NCBI GenBank assembly: GCA_023630585.1
Contig: CM042547.1
Location: 3,328,950 to 3,392,949 of the forward strand
Origin: Cranoglanis bouderius
Taxonomy: Eukaryota > Chordata > Actinopteri > Siluriformes > Cranoglanididae
Length of the DNA stretch: 64,000 nt
Direction: 5' to 3'
The translations under genes were made by a program, and so were the position numbers. This document shows positions 11,557-21,639 of the stretch, in pieces. Under the pieces are notes generated by a model. That model was not told the origin of the DNA, made no database searches, and saw only the letters and a list, made by a program, of their open reading frames with translations. Each line of letters starts with the position of its first letter. Position 1 is the stretch's first letter.

Positions 11557-11760
11557 GAAAGGAACGCCATTTTCTCTTAACATATCAAACAGAGCGGATA
11601 ATATGGATTTAAGATTCTCTTTCTTTCTTTCTTTCTTTTTTCTTTTTTAAAGCACGCGTTATTGCATTAGAGTTCGGAATTTTTGTTGTTGTTGTTTTTT
11701 GTCTCTGTAGCTAGCTACTCTACAACTGGTTTCCTCTTCAAGCTGTATGTCTTCCGGCGG
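11557..11760 (-). other. CEP135: Candidate CEP135 non-coding first exon
   Basis: On the minus strand a strong donor TTTC|GTGAGT lies at 11556-11551, downstream of promoter-like motifs. Spliced to the acceptor at 8343 it would give a 5' UTR in which an upstream ATG (GAGAAAATGGCG) opens a short reading frame closed by the TAG just before the real start. The upstream limit is unknown. Supported only by motif position. Confidence 0.35.
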
Positions 11761-11835
11761 TGGTTAAAGCTGTTTGAAAATGGCGCCCAATACAAAACAG
11801 GATTGCCATAGAAACGAGGTAGCCATGGTGAAATA
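11745..11835 (-). promoter_or_regulatory. Candidate CEP135 promoter: ETS-, YY1/E2F- and X-box-like motifs
   Basis: Read on the minus strand: GTTTCTATGGCAAT (11802-11815) matches 11 of 14 positions of the RFX X-box GTTGCCATGGCAAC; then GGGCGCCATTTT (near 11777-11788), YY1/E2F-like; then CCGGAAG (near 11754-11760), an ETS/GABP core. RFX factors control many centriole and cilium genes, which suits CEP135. No expression evidence. Confidence 0.4.
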
Positions 11836-11949
11836 GCACCACCACGCGGCTAAGCAAGTAAACAAAAGACGCGAAGCTTAGGCTGTGCCTTAAAACCAGA
11901 ACCACTTTTATGTATGAACTCAAAAGATACACTATATAGTCAAAAGCAT

Positions 11950-13400
11950 GTCAAAAGTATCAAAAGTATGTGGTCAACTGGCCACCAGTACAGCGGTACA
12001 TAGAGGTGTAGTCTACCACATATCACATATTACTATACTAGCATACTACACCTGCTTAAGGTGTAACTCAATGTGATATACTATAAGTAGGGTAGTATGT
12101 TAGCATATCTGAAGGTGTAGTCTATCAAATACTATTAATATAGTACTATACTAGCATACTAAACCTGCTAGATGTGTAAATTAACTAGAGGGTAGTATCT
12201 TGGCGTACCTCTAGAGGTGTAGTCTACTATCACATATTAACAATAGAGTACTATACTAGCATACTACACATGCTAGAGGTGTGGCCTAATATGATATACT
12301 ATTAGTAGGGTAGTATGATGGTATGCCCAGAGGTGTAGTCTGTCACATACTATTAGTAGAATACTATACTAGCATAGTACTCCTGCTAGAGGTGTAAATT
12401 AACACAATTAACTTACTGTTAGTAGGGTAGAATCCTGGGGCACCTCTAGAGGTGTAACCTACTATTACATACTATTAGTAGAGTACCATACTAGCATACT
12501 ACACCTGCTGAAGGTGTACATTAATGTGACATACTATTAGTAGGATAGTGTCTTGGGGTACCTCTAGAGGTGTAACCTACTATTACATACTATTAGTAGA
12601 GTACTATACTAGCATACTACACCTGCTGAAGGTGTACATTAATGTGACATACTAGTAGGGTAGTATGTTTGTATACCTAGAGGTGCAGTCTATCACATAC
12701 TATTAGTAGAGTACCATACTAGCATACTACTCCTGCTAGAGGTGTAAATTAACATACTGCTGGGGGGGGGGGACAATAGAAACCATCACAGAAATTCTAA
12801 TGATTTCCACTATAAATACCATCACAAACCATCAGCTAACAATTACAACCATTACCATTATCGGTCCTTAATGGTATCCACTAAACATAACATGCCACCA
12901 ATATTACCAACAAATAAATTATAGAGACCAACACGGACCATTACAGTTTCCATTAAAACCAAATTGTAACTATTAAAACCAAATTCTATGAAGGTATCTA
13001 TTGTTGTTGTTTTTTTCAGCAGGGATTAGTAGGGTAGTATCCTGGGGTACCTCTAGAGGTGTAACCTACTATTACATACTAATAGTTGAATACTATAATA
13101 ACATACTACACCTGCTAGAGGTGCAAATTAATATGAAATACTATTAGTAGGGGTACCTCTAGAGGTGTAACCTAATATCACATACTAATAGGAAAGTACT
13201 ATACTAGCGTTTCACTGAAGCCGTAGTCTAGTAGACTATACTGACATACTGTTAGTAGGGAAATACGTATTGTACCTTAGGAGGTGTAGCCTACTATCAC
13301 ACACTACTTAGTAGGCTAGTATGCTTGCGTAATTTCGGAGGTGCAGACTACAACGACATACTACTTAGTAAGGTAGTACGCTATGCTGACGAAGCTGGTG
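11950..13400. repeat. Satellite-like tandem array, unit about 105-122 bp
   Basis: The marker tac(t/c)atactagcatact recurs at about 12031, 12144, 12249, 12362, 12484, 12602, 12712, 13091 and 13198, giving spacings of 113, 105, 113, 122, 118 and 110 before an insertion and 107 after it. Each unit also has a tattagtagggtagtat block and a palindromic acctctagaggtgta. Unit length varies, so the array is old or was mutating. It runs to the edge of the CRACD first exon. No coding content. Confidence 0.85.
12758..13024. mobile_element. MITE inserted inside one satellite unit
   Basis: Begins gctg, a G run, then acaatagaaaccatcac, and ends ttttttcagcagg, the inverted end of the same family. Array sequence resumes at attagtagggtag. 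The gap between flanking unit markers (379 bp) minus about 267 bp leaves about one unit. Confidence 0.75.
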
Positions 13401-13429
13401 TACACGACGGCACTATGTACAATGGACTA

Positions 13430-13728
13430 CTTTTCGTGCAAGGCTCCCGGTGCCACACCCTCCGGCACGTGCAGTCGTCGTGCAGGAGCTTGCACGCGCA
13501 GCCCAAAGCGAGGAGGAGGAGGGGAAGAGGAGAAGGGGAAGAGGAAAAAAGGAGGAGGAGGAGGAAGAGGAGAAGGAGTGGAGGAGGGAGATGAGCGCGC
13601 GCACTCAGCATCAGCAACACACACACACAAAGAGGTCGGAGAGCTGGCGCGTGAATGGGAGATGACGGAGCGCTGCAGGACGCGCTCAAAACAGGACTGA
13701 TACACGCACACATCATACACACGGGGAG
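13430..13728 (+). other. CRACD: CRACD non-coding first exon and CpG-rich 5' region
   Basis: A GC- and CpG-rich stretch, unlike its AT-rich surroundings, ends in a strong donor GGGGAG|GTAAGAT at 13728. It contains a polypurine run (about 13507-13590) and a complete 12-codon upstream ORF at 13662-13700. It lies upstream of CRACD and on its strand, so I infer it is the 5' UTR exon; splicing to 40882 is not proven. The transcription start is not visible. Confidence 0.55.
13662..13700 (+). other. 12-codon upstream ORF in candidate CRACD first exon
   Basis: ATG through TGA encodes MTERCRTRSKQD, wholly inside the exon before the donor at 13728. Start context gggagATGa is moderate. A candidate translational damper only. 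Confidence 0.35.
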
Positions 13729-15049
13729 GTAAGATATCTTCGCTACATTATGGTGGTTTTAAGGTTTGTCTGTGATGTTGACCTTGTCGTAGCTCATATT
13801 GTTCTATAGACTGTTCTGCACAGATGTAAAGCACACAGGGAGGGGTGGGGGTGGAGTGGGGCACGGATGTGTCGACGTGCATTTTATTAAAAAAAAAAAA
13901 AAGCATTTTATACCACATAATACACACGTGACACCTTCTTATATCTCATTTACAAGTGACGCCTTGTGCTGTCTGTCTGTGTCTCACATCTTGTCTTTTT
14001 CATCATCTCATTTTGGCTTAAATTCTAAGACGTCGCCCATCATTTCCCACACACCATACAACACCAAAACATAACGGGGTTATAATGTCCTGTCACCAAT
14101 ATGTGTTTTGTTTTGTTTTTTTGTTTTTTTAATTATTAACAGGTTAAAGACATGGTGGTTTAACCCATGATGCTTTGATTTATTCACATATGGCTGCTTT
14201 TGCTTTCCTAATGTACAGACCAGCCGTTCCACTGTGTATGCTATTGTGCCACAAGCATGCCAGCAACAGCATGGACAGAGCACCCAGACATCAGGACTGT
14301 TCTCTCACTGCATCCTTATAGCTAATAGGAATCAGGTTTCATAATATATTCACAATATTGTGTACAACTGCATCGATTAATTGAGGTTTTTGACTAAGAA
14401 ATATTCCGTTTTCTGCAAGAAACCCCATGCATTTTGTGCGATGATGTCATGTTTGTACTGTAGGCCCACAATATGAACCCTAACAGGGTATGACATGTAT
14501 GTGTGTACATACTGAATTGTTGTCGTAGGTTACCAAATGCCACTCATGGTTGCCTAAATGAAAGAAACTGATGTAGACGATGTAATTTATAGGTCATGAT
14601 TCCCACTTAAGTTTCGTAAGATTCCCCTACATCACATAGATCAGATGCTATCACACACCACAAACAGCTGAGGACGTGGAACAACGTATGACAGATAAGT
14701 TTAGATTTTAGGTTTTCCTCTGTTGGGTCTCTAAGCAAGGCTCGTATTCTTTATCTGCTTGGATTTTAGGTTATCCCATGTCAATTGTAAGGTGCTGCCC
14801 AAATGTAAATACCGTTTAATGGCAATTATACCACTTATTTTAGGCCCGTCTATATACCACACGTCATTTGAAGTTAAGTCAGTGTTGCTAGAACTTTGAT
14901 TGATTTCTTCTCGAATTAATACTAATATTTTACTTGACCCAGCCAACAACCCTGCAGCATGTAATCCAGGAATGCCATTTTGCCTCTTTAAAATATCCAA
15001 ATGCCAATTTTCTGATTGCAGTAAACAGCAATTTGTTATAATTGTTGTA

Positions 15050-15560
15050 TTTACAGTTGTGCTCATAAATTTACATACCCCTTGTTGCTTGTTACTTATT
15101 CAAAAAAAGAGAGAGAGGGATCATAAAAATTGCATTTAGTTTTTTATTGAGTTCTGCCCTGAATAATCTATTTCACATAACAGATGTTTGCATATAGTCC
15201 ACAAGACACAATAATAACTGAATTTACACAAATGAATCAGTTCAAAAGTTTACACACGCTCGATTATTAACACTGCTTGTCGTTACCTGGATGATCAACG
15301 ACTGTTTTTATGTTTTGTGATAGTTGTTCATGAGTCCCTTGTTTGTCCTGAGCAGTTAAACTGCCCACTGTTCCTCAGAGAAATCGTTATCATCCAAGTA
15401 CCAACACACAGTATTAAGAATCAAGTGTATGTAAACTTTTGAAGTTGTTTCTTTTGCATAAATTCAGTTATTATTGTGTTTTGAGGATTATATGTAAACA
15501 TCTGTTATGTGAAATAGCTTATTCAGAGCAGAACTCAGTAAAAAACAAAATGCAATTTTA
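15050..15560. mobile_element. Foldback Tc1-derived element with long inverted arms
   Basis: Arms at about 15126-15275 and 15420-15560 are inverted copies (attgcatttagttttttatt against aaaaaacaaaatgcaatttt; the two gttctgccctgaataa and ttattcagagcagaac ends; ataacagatgttt against aaacatctgttat). The outer left end is gttgtgctcataaatttaca, a Tc1 terminus. No transposase is left. Confidence 0.7.
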
Positions 15561-16140
15561 GCTTCATATAGCATAGAGAAACAGAACCAGATAAACGGCA
15601 ATAAACAGTCATTTGTGAAAAGTGTGAATAATAATATCTGCAGAGTAGTGATGATTTCTCACAGGGTTTGGAGTTATAGCGGCAGTTATATTTGTTTATG
15701 TTATCCCTGCGTCCAATTGGGCTTCTTCTGGGTGAATTGCCGCTATGTGTAAATGACTTTGTGAATGTGTGCACGTGATGGATTGTGTGGGATTGGTGTC
15801 GTATACATTTATACGACACAGTATTTCCGAAATAAGATTCGGATCCCTCACGACATTCCATGATATTGATTGCGAATTTGGTGAATGAATGAAGTGAATG
15901 AACAGACACTTTGGGTTGATCGAAGCACAGGTACCTTTTTTTTTTTTAAATGGATGACATGTTATCTTACAAGTTAATGAAGGCAAGGATGGTGTTTTAT
16001 CAGAGAGCTGTTGCAAAAGATGTTTCTTTTTTTTTTTTTACCCATCTGTCATTTTATTAGTCATTTTTCCCCACAATTTCTCACTCTCCTGCATAAAGGG
16101 AGTAAAAGTGACATTGTGTATGTTGTATACATGGTGCATA

Positions 16141-17133
16141 CAGTGCTGTGAAAAAGTATTCTGATTTCGTCTGTTTCTGTGTATATCTCATACTAAATAG
16201 TTTTAGATCTTCAAACGAAATACAACATAAAACTAAGGTAGTTCTTTTTGTGGAATTCTATGTTTGGTTTACGTCAGATGTACCACTTTCAACTCATCAG
16301 TCCACAGAACATTCTCCCAAAAGGTTTGAGGATCATCAAGGTGTGTTTTGGCAAAATTCAGACGAGTCTTTAGGTTCTTCTGGGTTAGCAGTGGTTTTCA
16401 CCTCGCCACTCTTCCATGGATGCCATTTTTGCCCAGTGTCTTTCTGATAGTGGAGTCATGAACAGTGACCTTTATTGATGCAGGAGAGGCCTGTAGGTCC
16501 TTTAATGTTGTCCTTGGCTCTTTTGTGACTTGCTGGATGAGTAGTTTCTGTGCTCTTGGAGGAATTTTGGAAGGTCAGCCACTTCTGGGAAGGTTCACTA
16601 CTGTGCTGAGGTTTTCCATTTGGAGATAATGGCTCTCACTGTGGTTCTTTGGAGTCCCAGAGCCTTTGAAATAGCTTTGTAACCCTTCCCAGACTGATGC
16701 ATTTCAATCACCTTCTTCCTCATCATTTCTGGAATTTCTTTCAATTTTGGCATAGTGTGTTACTGGGTAAGACCTTTTAACCAACTTCATGCTGTTGAAA
16801 AAGTTCTATTTAAGTGTTGATTTGATTGAACAGGGTTTGCAGTAATCAGGCCTGGTTGTGTCTAGTCCAGCTGAACTTCATTATGCAGTTTCATAGATTT
16901 GGGGAATTAGTAACTATGGGGACAAATACATTTTCACACAGGCCCAGTAGGTATTGGATAACTTTTTTGCTTCAATAAATAACATTATCATTTAAAAACT
17001 GTATTTTGTGTTTACTCAGGTTGCCTTTGTTTTATCTTAGATTTTGTGTTAATTTCTGAAACTATTTAGTATGAGATATAGACAAAAACAGAAGGAATCA
17101 GGATGGGGCAAATACTTTTTCACAGCACTGTAT
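16141..17133 (-). mobile_element. Tc1-like transposon, internally decayed
   Basis: TIRs cagtgctgtgaaaaagtatt and atactttttcacagcactg, flanked by TA, enclose a broken minus-strand transposase starting near 16753 (the antisense of MPKLKEIPEMM). Subterminal inverted repeats (tctcatactaaatag and ctatttagtatgaga) are intact. It belongs to the same family as the element at 57690-58995 in the opposite orientation. Confidence 0.8.
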
Positions 17134-18256
17134 GTCCTTCAGTCTTGTATGTGGAAGTCAGACCAAAAATAGAGCAAATTGATCTAGTCATTGATCCCCA
17201 GGAGGAAAATTCAAATAGTTTTTGGCCACTGATTTATATTCATTAGCACAGACACAATCATATACTGTGAAACTGTAACCACCAGAGACTCTGGTTACAC
17301 AGCCTACAGGCTACGCTTCAACTAGGCCAGTCCAAGCACGACTAATTTGATGTATACATCAGTAGGCAAAAAAATAGTCCTGCAACACAATTAAGAGAAA
17401 CAACAGGTCAAATGCGAACTGTTAAAAATGTATGGTAGGGTACTGGATGCATGCAGATTATTGAATGGGTCTTTCCTGATTTCACCATGTGACAGTAAAG
17501 TGTAGAAATATACAACCAGGAAAGTAGGATTGATAGTGATACAGAAAAGATTTTAGTGCGGTCACAGTAACATGTAGCTCGATCGTGTGTCATTGAATGA
17601 CAAGATTACACACATGCACACATCGACTCACATGGGAACATAACATAACTGTGTACACACCCTGGCTCAGACATGCCCTATTACCTGTGAGGGATTTTAG
17701 AAAATGATACCTAGAAGGCAGAAAACAGTTTATGATGGATATTTTGTTAAGGCTTTAGTCATGTGTGTATTTTTTTTTTTTTTTTCGAAAGAGGGACGAC
17801 CTTCCCTGTGAGATGGAGTCCAGCTTAATGGAAAGAGGGAATTATTTAACAGTGAGCACACAAGACATGCTGAGAAGAGACAAGACAGAACAAAACACAT
17901 CAGACTGCTGGTATGATTTAGAATGAATTCTAATCGGAGAATAACATTGACATTGACAAACAGCATTGGCAGAGCAAGAAAGGAATACACAAAAATGAGC
18001 AGTAAATAAGATATGAGGGAGAGGCGATAGATATCAGACATGAAAGAAAGGCAGACAGGGCAAGTTGCCAGTATATTAGGTACTAGACACCCTCTAGGTG
18101 TATATAATAAGCTGGCAAGTAGGGCTTTAATAAGGGCTGAGTCTGTGTGATTGGGTGCGTGAGACCCTGTTATTGGTTTTTCAGAGTGCCCCCATGGCCA
18201 CATTCATCAGATTCCAGTTGTGTTTCTGCTAGCACGTATTGTTTTGTACATACACT

Positions 18257-19710
18257 CCTGGGCAAAAAAAAAAAAAAAAAAAAATGGGCCAAACCCAAAA
18301 TGGCAAAATATTAAGCTTTTAATCCTTTATTGCATGGTGTTGCCATATGGCAGTAATTAATTTATCTCCAATTTTTTGATAGGCAATAAAAACAAACTAC
18401 TATTTTCCTATGTAACTGGAAAAGGGGGCTTTAACTTTGACATAATAATAAAAAAAATTCCATGTCAAATGACCAGGAAGTGCTGTTTACACTTCTTTTT
18501 CTGCCATCACATGGCATGGTGAAGGTCGTCATCAGAGGTCTCTCAAAATGTGATTCATTTTTCAATATTTAGGCAAAACTACTTAAAAGAAAAAATTTAA
18601 ACACTACCTAAGATAAGTTAACATTTATTTTTTGTCATTTAAACATCATTTATATATTTTGAGTATTCTGCTAAATGGTAAAATGTAACTGTTGCCATGT
18701 GGCAACAACATATGATAATGGAACTGCTGTATGTGCATTCATGAATTGTAACAGGCCTACATAGCAAAAAAAAAAAAAAAAAAAAAAAGACACTAGGCTT
18801 CTCTAATAGTATATTTACATTTTTCACATTCAGAGTAAGAAAAACTGTTGTAATTTCAGACATTTTGCAATTGTACCTTATATTCTAAATTTTATGTTTC
18901 TAGAGAAAGAATTAAGAAGTCAAGAGAAAGAATTAAAAAGATACTTCACCCAAAACATGTTTGGATCTAATTCTTGTATGTATTCTGAGTGAGTAACTCC
19001 ATCCACACACTTTGTACAACTGTAATTCCTTTCTAGGAGAAAGAAAAAAAACCTCTGCAGCTTATAGTCTGGAAAAATGCAGTAATTAGAATTGTTATCC
19101 CATACATTTTGTGTTATATTTGACTATATTAAACTTTCCACCATTGCACACTGTTGCCACATGGCAACAATATACCAAATATAACCCACCCACTTTTTTT
19201 TTTTCACATTTTTTGCAGTAGAGGGTTAATGGTCTTAACAACAAATCATTGGTCAGGAAATTAGCAAGAATTAAACAAATAGATAAAGTAACTTAGTATG
19301 GGAGAGCATTTCCCTTTGATTTCTTTAAATGTTTAAGCCTTGTGGGTAAACTTGCGGACAGCTTTTTATTTTTTATTTTATTATTTTATTTTATTTATTT
19401 TATTTTATTTTTTACTTTATTTTAATTTTGTACACTCCGACGTGTTAGTTTGAATTTTACATCAAACATTGTAATCATTATCATGATTTTACCTTTGTGT
19501 ACAAGAAAACTATATAAGTGAATTTCCCTGTTTCTAGCTTTTTCCCAAACAGTTCACTGCAGCAAAATTAAATGAACAAATGGTGGCACAAGAGATCTCA
19601 GGAGTGCATTTGTTTAATTCTTGATCATTTTCTGACCAATGATTTGTTGTTAAGATCATTAAAATTTAATATTTTGCCCGGCCCATTTTTTTCCCCGGGA
19701 GTTGCCCAGG
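18257..19710. mobile_element. 1.45-kb non-coding TIR element with internal palindromes
   Basis: Ends cctgggcaa...aaatgggcc and (reverse) cctgggcaactcccgggg...aaatgggcc define TIRs, followed on both sides by gcaaaatattaa. No long ORF is found. Palindromes gttgccatatggcag (18339), gttgccatgtggcaac (18691) and gttgccacatggcaac (19153) recur inside. Superfamily unassigned; possibly a non-autonomous piggyBac-like or other cut-and-paste element. Confidence 0.6.
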
Positions 19711-19734
19711 AACACATAATGTATTTATATGATG

Positions 19735-19737
<3 letters not shown>

Positions 19738-19770
<33 letters not shown>
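19738..19770. repeat. (GA)n microsatellite
   Basis: Uninterrupted GA dinucleotides next to the end of the 18.3-19.7 kb element. Confidence 0.9.
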
Positions 19771-19772
<2 letters not shown>

Positions 19773-19894
19773 TGGCAAAGATACACACTTTAATTAAAGT
19801 TCTATGTTCACCTCGATACCTCGTCTAATTTTATACAGCCTCTATACACTGTAAGTAACTCATTGTGGTTTGAATACACACAGGGACTAGGAGT

Positions 19895-19895
<1 letters not shown>

Positions 19896-19969
<74 letters not shown>

Positions 19970-19985
19970 GACACACACACACACA
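19896..19985. repeat. Compound (CT)n(CA)n microsatellite
   Basis: About 29 CT units pass directly into a CA tract with one interruption. Confidence 0.9.
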
Positions 19986-20579
19986 CTTTCTATCCACTCA
20001 CAAACAAGCACACACTTTCTTCTAGATTAATGTTGTAATAAACAGTGAGAAAGAACTACAGGAAGCACCTATTTCAGCACATAAACACACACTGGCACTA
20101 ATTCCACCGAAAGCGAAATAGTGAAGCATCTCTGATTTCACTGAAACCACAAAAACAAACTGCAAAAAAAACAAAAAAAACAACCTTTGCTAAGCCGTGC
20201 CTGTGGTAAGAGTGGCGACTACACACAAGCTGATTACAGGAACTTAGGCTGTTTTTGTGCCTCATATTTAATGCTTGTTAAAAAGTTTTGTTTGGTTATC
20301 CTGCAGAATGTATTTCACTTCTCAGACACTATGAATTGCAGAGGGTCAGAGTGCATCCAACCATTTTGGTGTAATGGACAATAATGTCTGACAGTCAGCG
20401 GCCACCCAGCTAACCTCAGCACACAGGTCTACGTTTAGCAGGTCAGCAAAATCTAACATCTGCTAATGATGAGGCTAAAGCTGCAGTGTCAGAATGAGCT
20501 TAGACTTCAGTGAATTTGATAAACCAAGCAGTTCAGGTGTGCTTTCAGGTTTGACATTGGGCATTCATAGGCATGTGTT

Positions 20580-20955
20580 AAAGGAACAGTCCACCCTGAA
20601 TGACTTTTAATTGGCCTGTATGGGAAGGTTTATTTTGTAATGAAATTCTGCATTGACCAGATCTTTGTTGATCTATTTTCCTTTTGGTTAACAGTTTCCT
20701 ACATTACCCACAATGCCATTCAACTACCTGCTGATGCACAGCAGCAATTTAGTCCTTTAGTCTGTCCAGTTCTCTCACCTTCTCCATAAGGGACTGTTAT
20801 CCCTTATGATTGAGATCATTAACATTTTTTTGATCCTTTTAAACACCACTGTAACTGTCCTAGCAATGTCCCCCTGTGACGGGAATAATGAAAATACAGC
20901 ACCAAATATTTCAATATAAACATATTTAATGTTTCAGGGTGGAGTTTTCCTTTTT
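20580..20955. mobile_element. MITE with aaaggaacagtccaccctgaa termini
   Basis: Left aaaggaacagtccaccctga and right tcagggtggagttttccttt form TIRs. Interior AT-rich, no ORF. Confidence 0.65.
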
Positions 20956-21536
20956 CAGAGTGTCCCCTATGTTCACACACACAAGTGTCCAGTCGCTGTG
21001 CTATGAAGTCGCCAGTAGACGTTCCTACTACTGGTTGCCATAGTAACATTTATCATTGGGTGGCGCAACTAGCATTCGACTTTTGACAACAAAACAGTTT
21101 TCTTGCTGCTAAAATGAAACATTCTGGAGGGAGAGTGTTTGTATATAAAATTTTCCAGTGTATATATACATCATATCCTACGAGATGAAGGAGAAGCAGT
21201 GTGTGGTCATCTATCTGTGGACAGTCTGGCCGCACCAAGTCGCTCCAAATTTGCATAAAGTTAAACTTTTCTCAACTTTGTTGACACGCTGGACACGCCC
21301 ACATGTAGTCACCAACGGTCAATGTCGCTCATGTCACCAGGTTTCATTGAAATCGCTGCCAGTCGTGGTATGTGTGAACATACCTTTTTTGATTAATGCA
21401 GCCAAAGTCCATTAAAGAAGTGTTCTTGCCCTCTTATATGTTACATGTTGTCATTTTAAATGATTATAAACTGGTAATATTTATTTTTGGGGTAAAATGT
21501 ATGGCTCATATTGTAGCTTTATTGTATAATAAACAT

Positions 21537-21636
21537 ACAGTCAACTCCAGAATTATTTGCATCTTTATGAAAATGTGCAAAAATGAAAATAACGCAGTGA
21601 AAAAAAAAAAAAAAAAACATATTCAATGAGTGACAT
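21537..21636. mobile_element. Solo Tc1 terminus
   Basis: cagtcaactccagaattatt followed by an A-rich run, a typical Tc1 end, directly beside the larger element at 21640. Confidence 0.45.
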
Positions 21637-21639
21637 TTT

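Noticed and set aside
11950..13400. Regular repeats considered as a CRISPR array
   Set aside because: Eukaryotic context, units of variable length with no unique spacers and no Cas genes; it is a tandem satellite.
13381..13722. Several long ORFs on both strands at the CRACD first exon
   Set aside because: Caused by the polypurine/CpG-rich composition; none has family features and none continues past the 13728 donor in a sensible frame.
14731..15066. 111-codon minus-strand ORF
   Set aside because: No recognisable domain; runs into a foldback element; no splice or UTR context.
15535..16016. Two overlapping minus-strand ORFs (124 and 106 codons)
   Set aside because: Different frames over the same AT-rich intron sequence, no similarity recognised.
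17730..18203. 157-codon minus-strand ORF with hydrophobic stretches
   Set aside because: No start context, domain or homolog recognised; AT-rich intronic DNA makes such frames by chance, and the C-terminus reads through a poly-T run.
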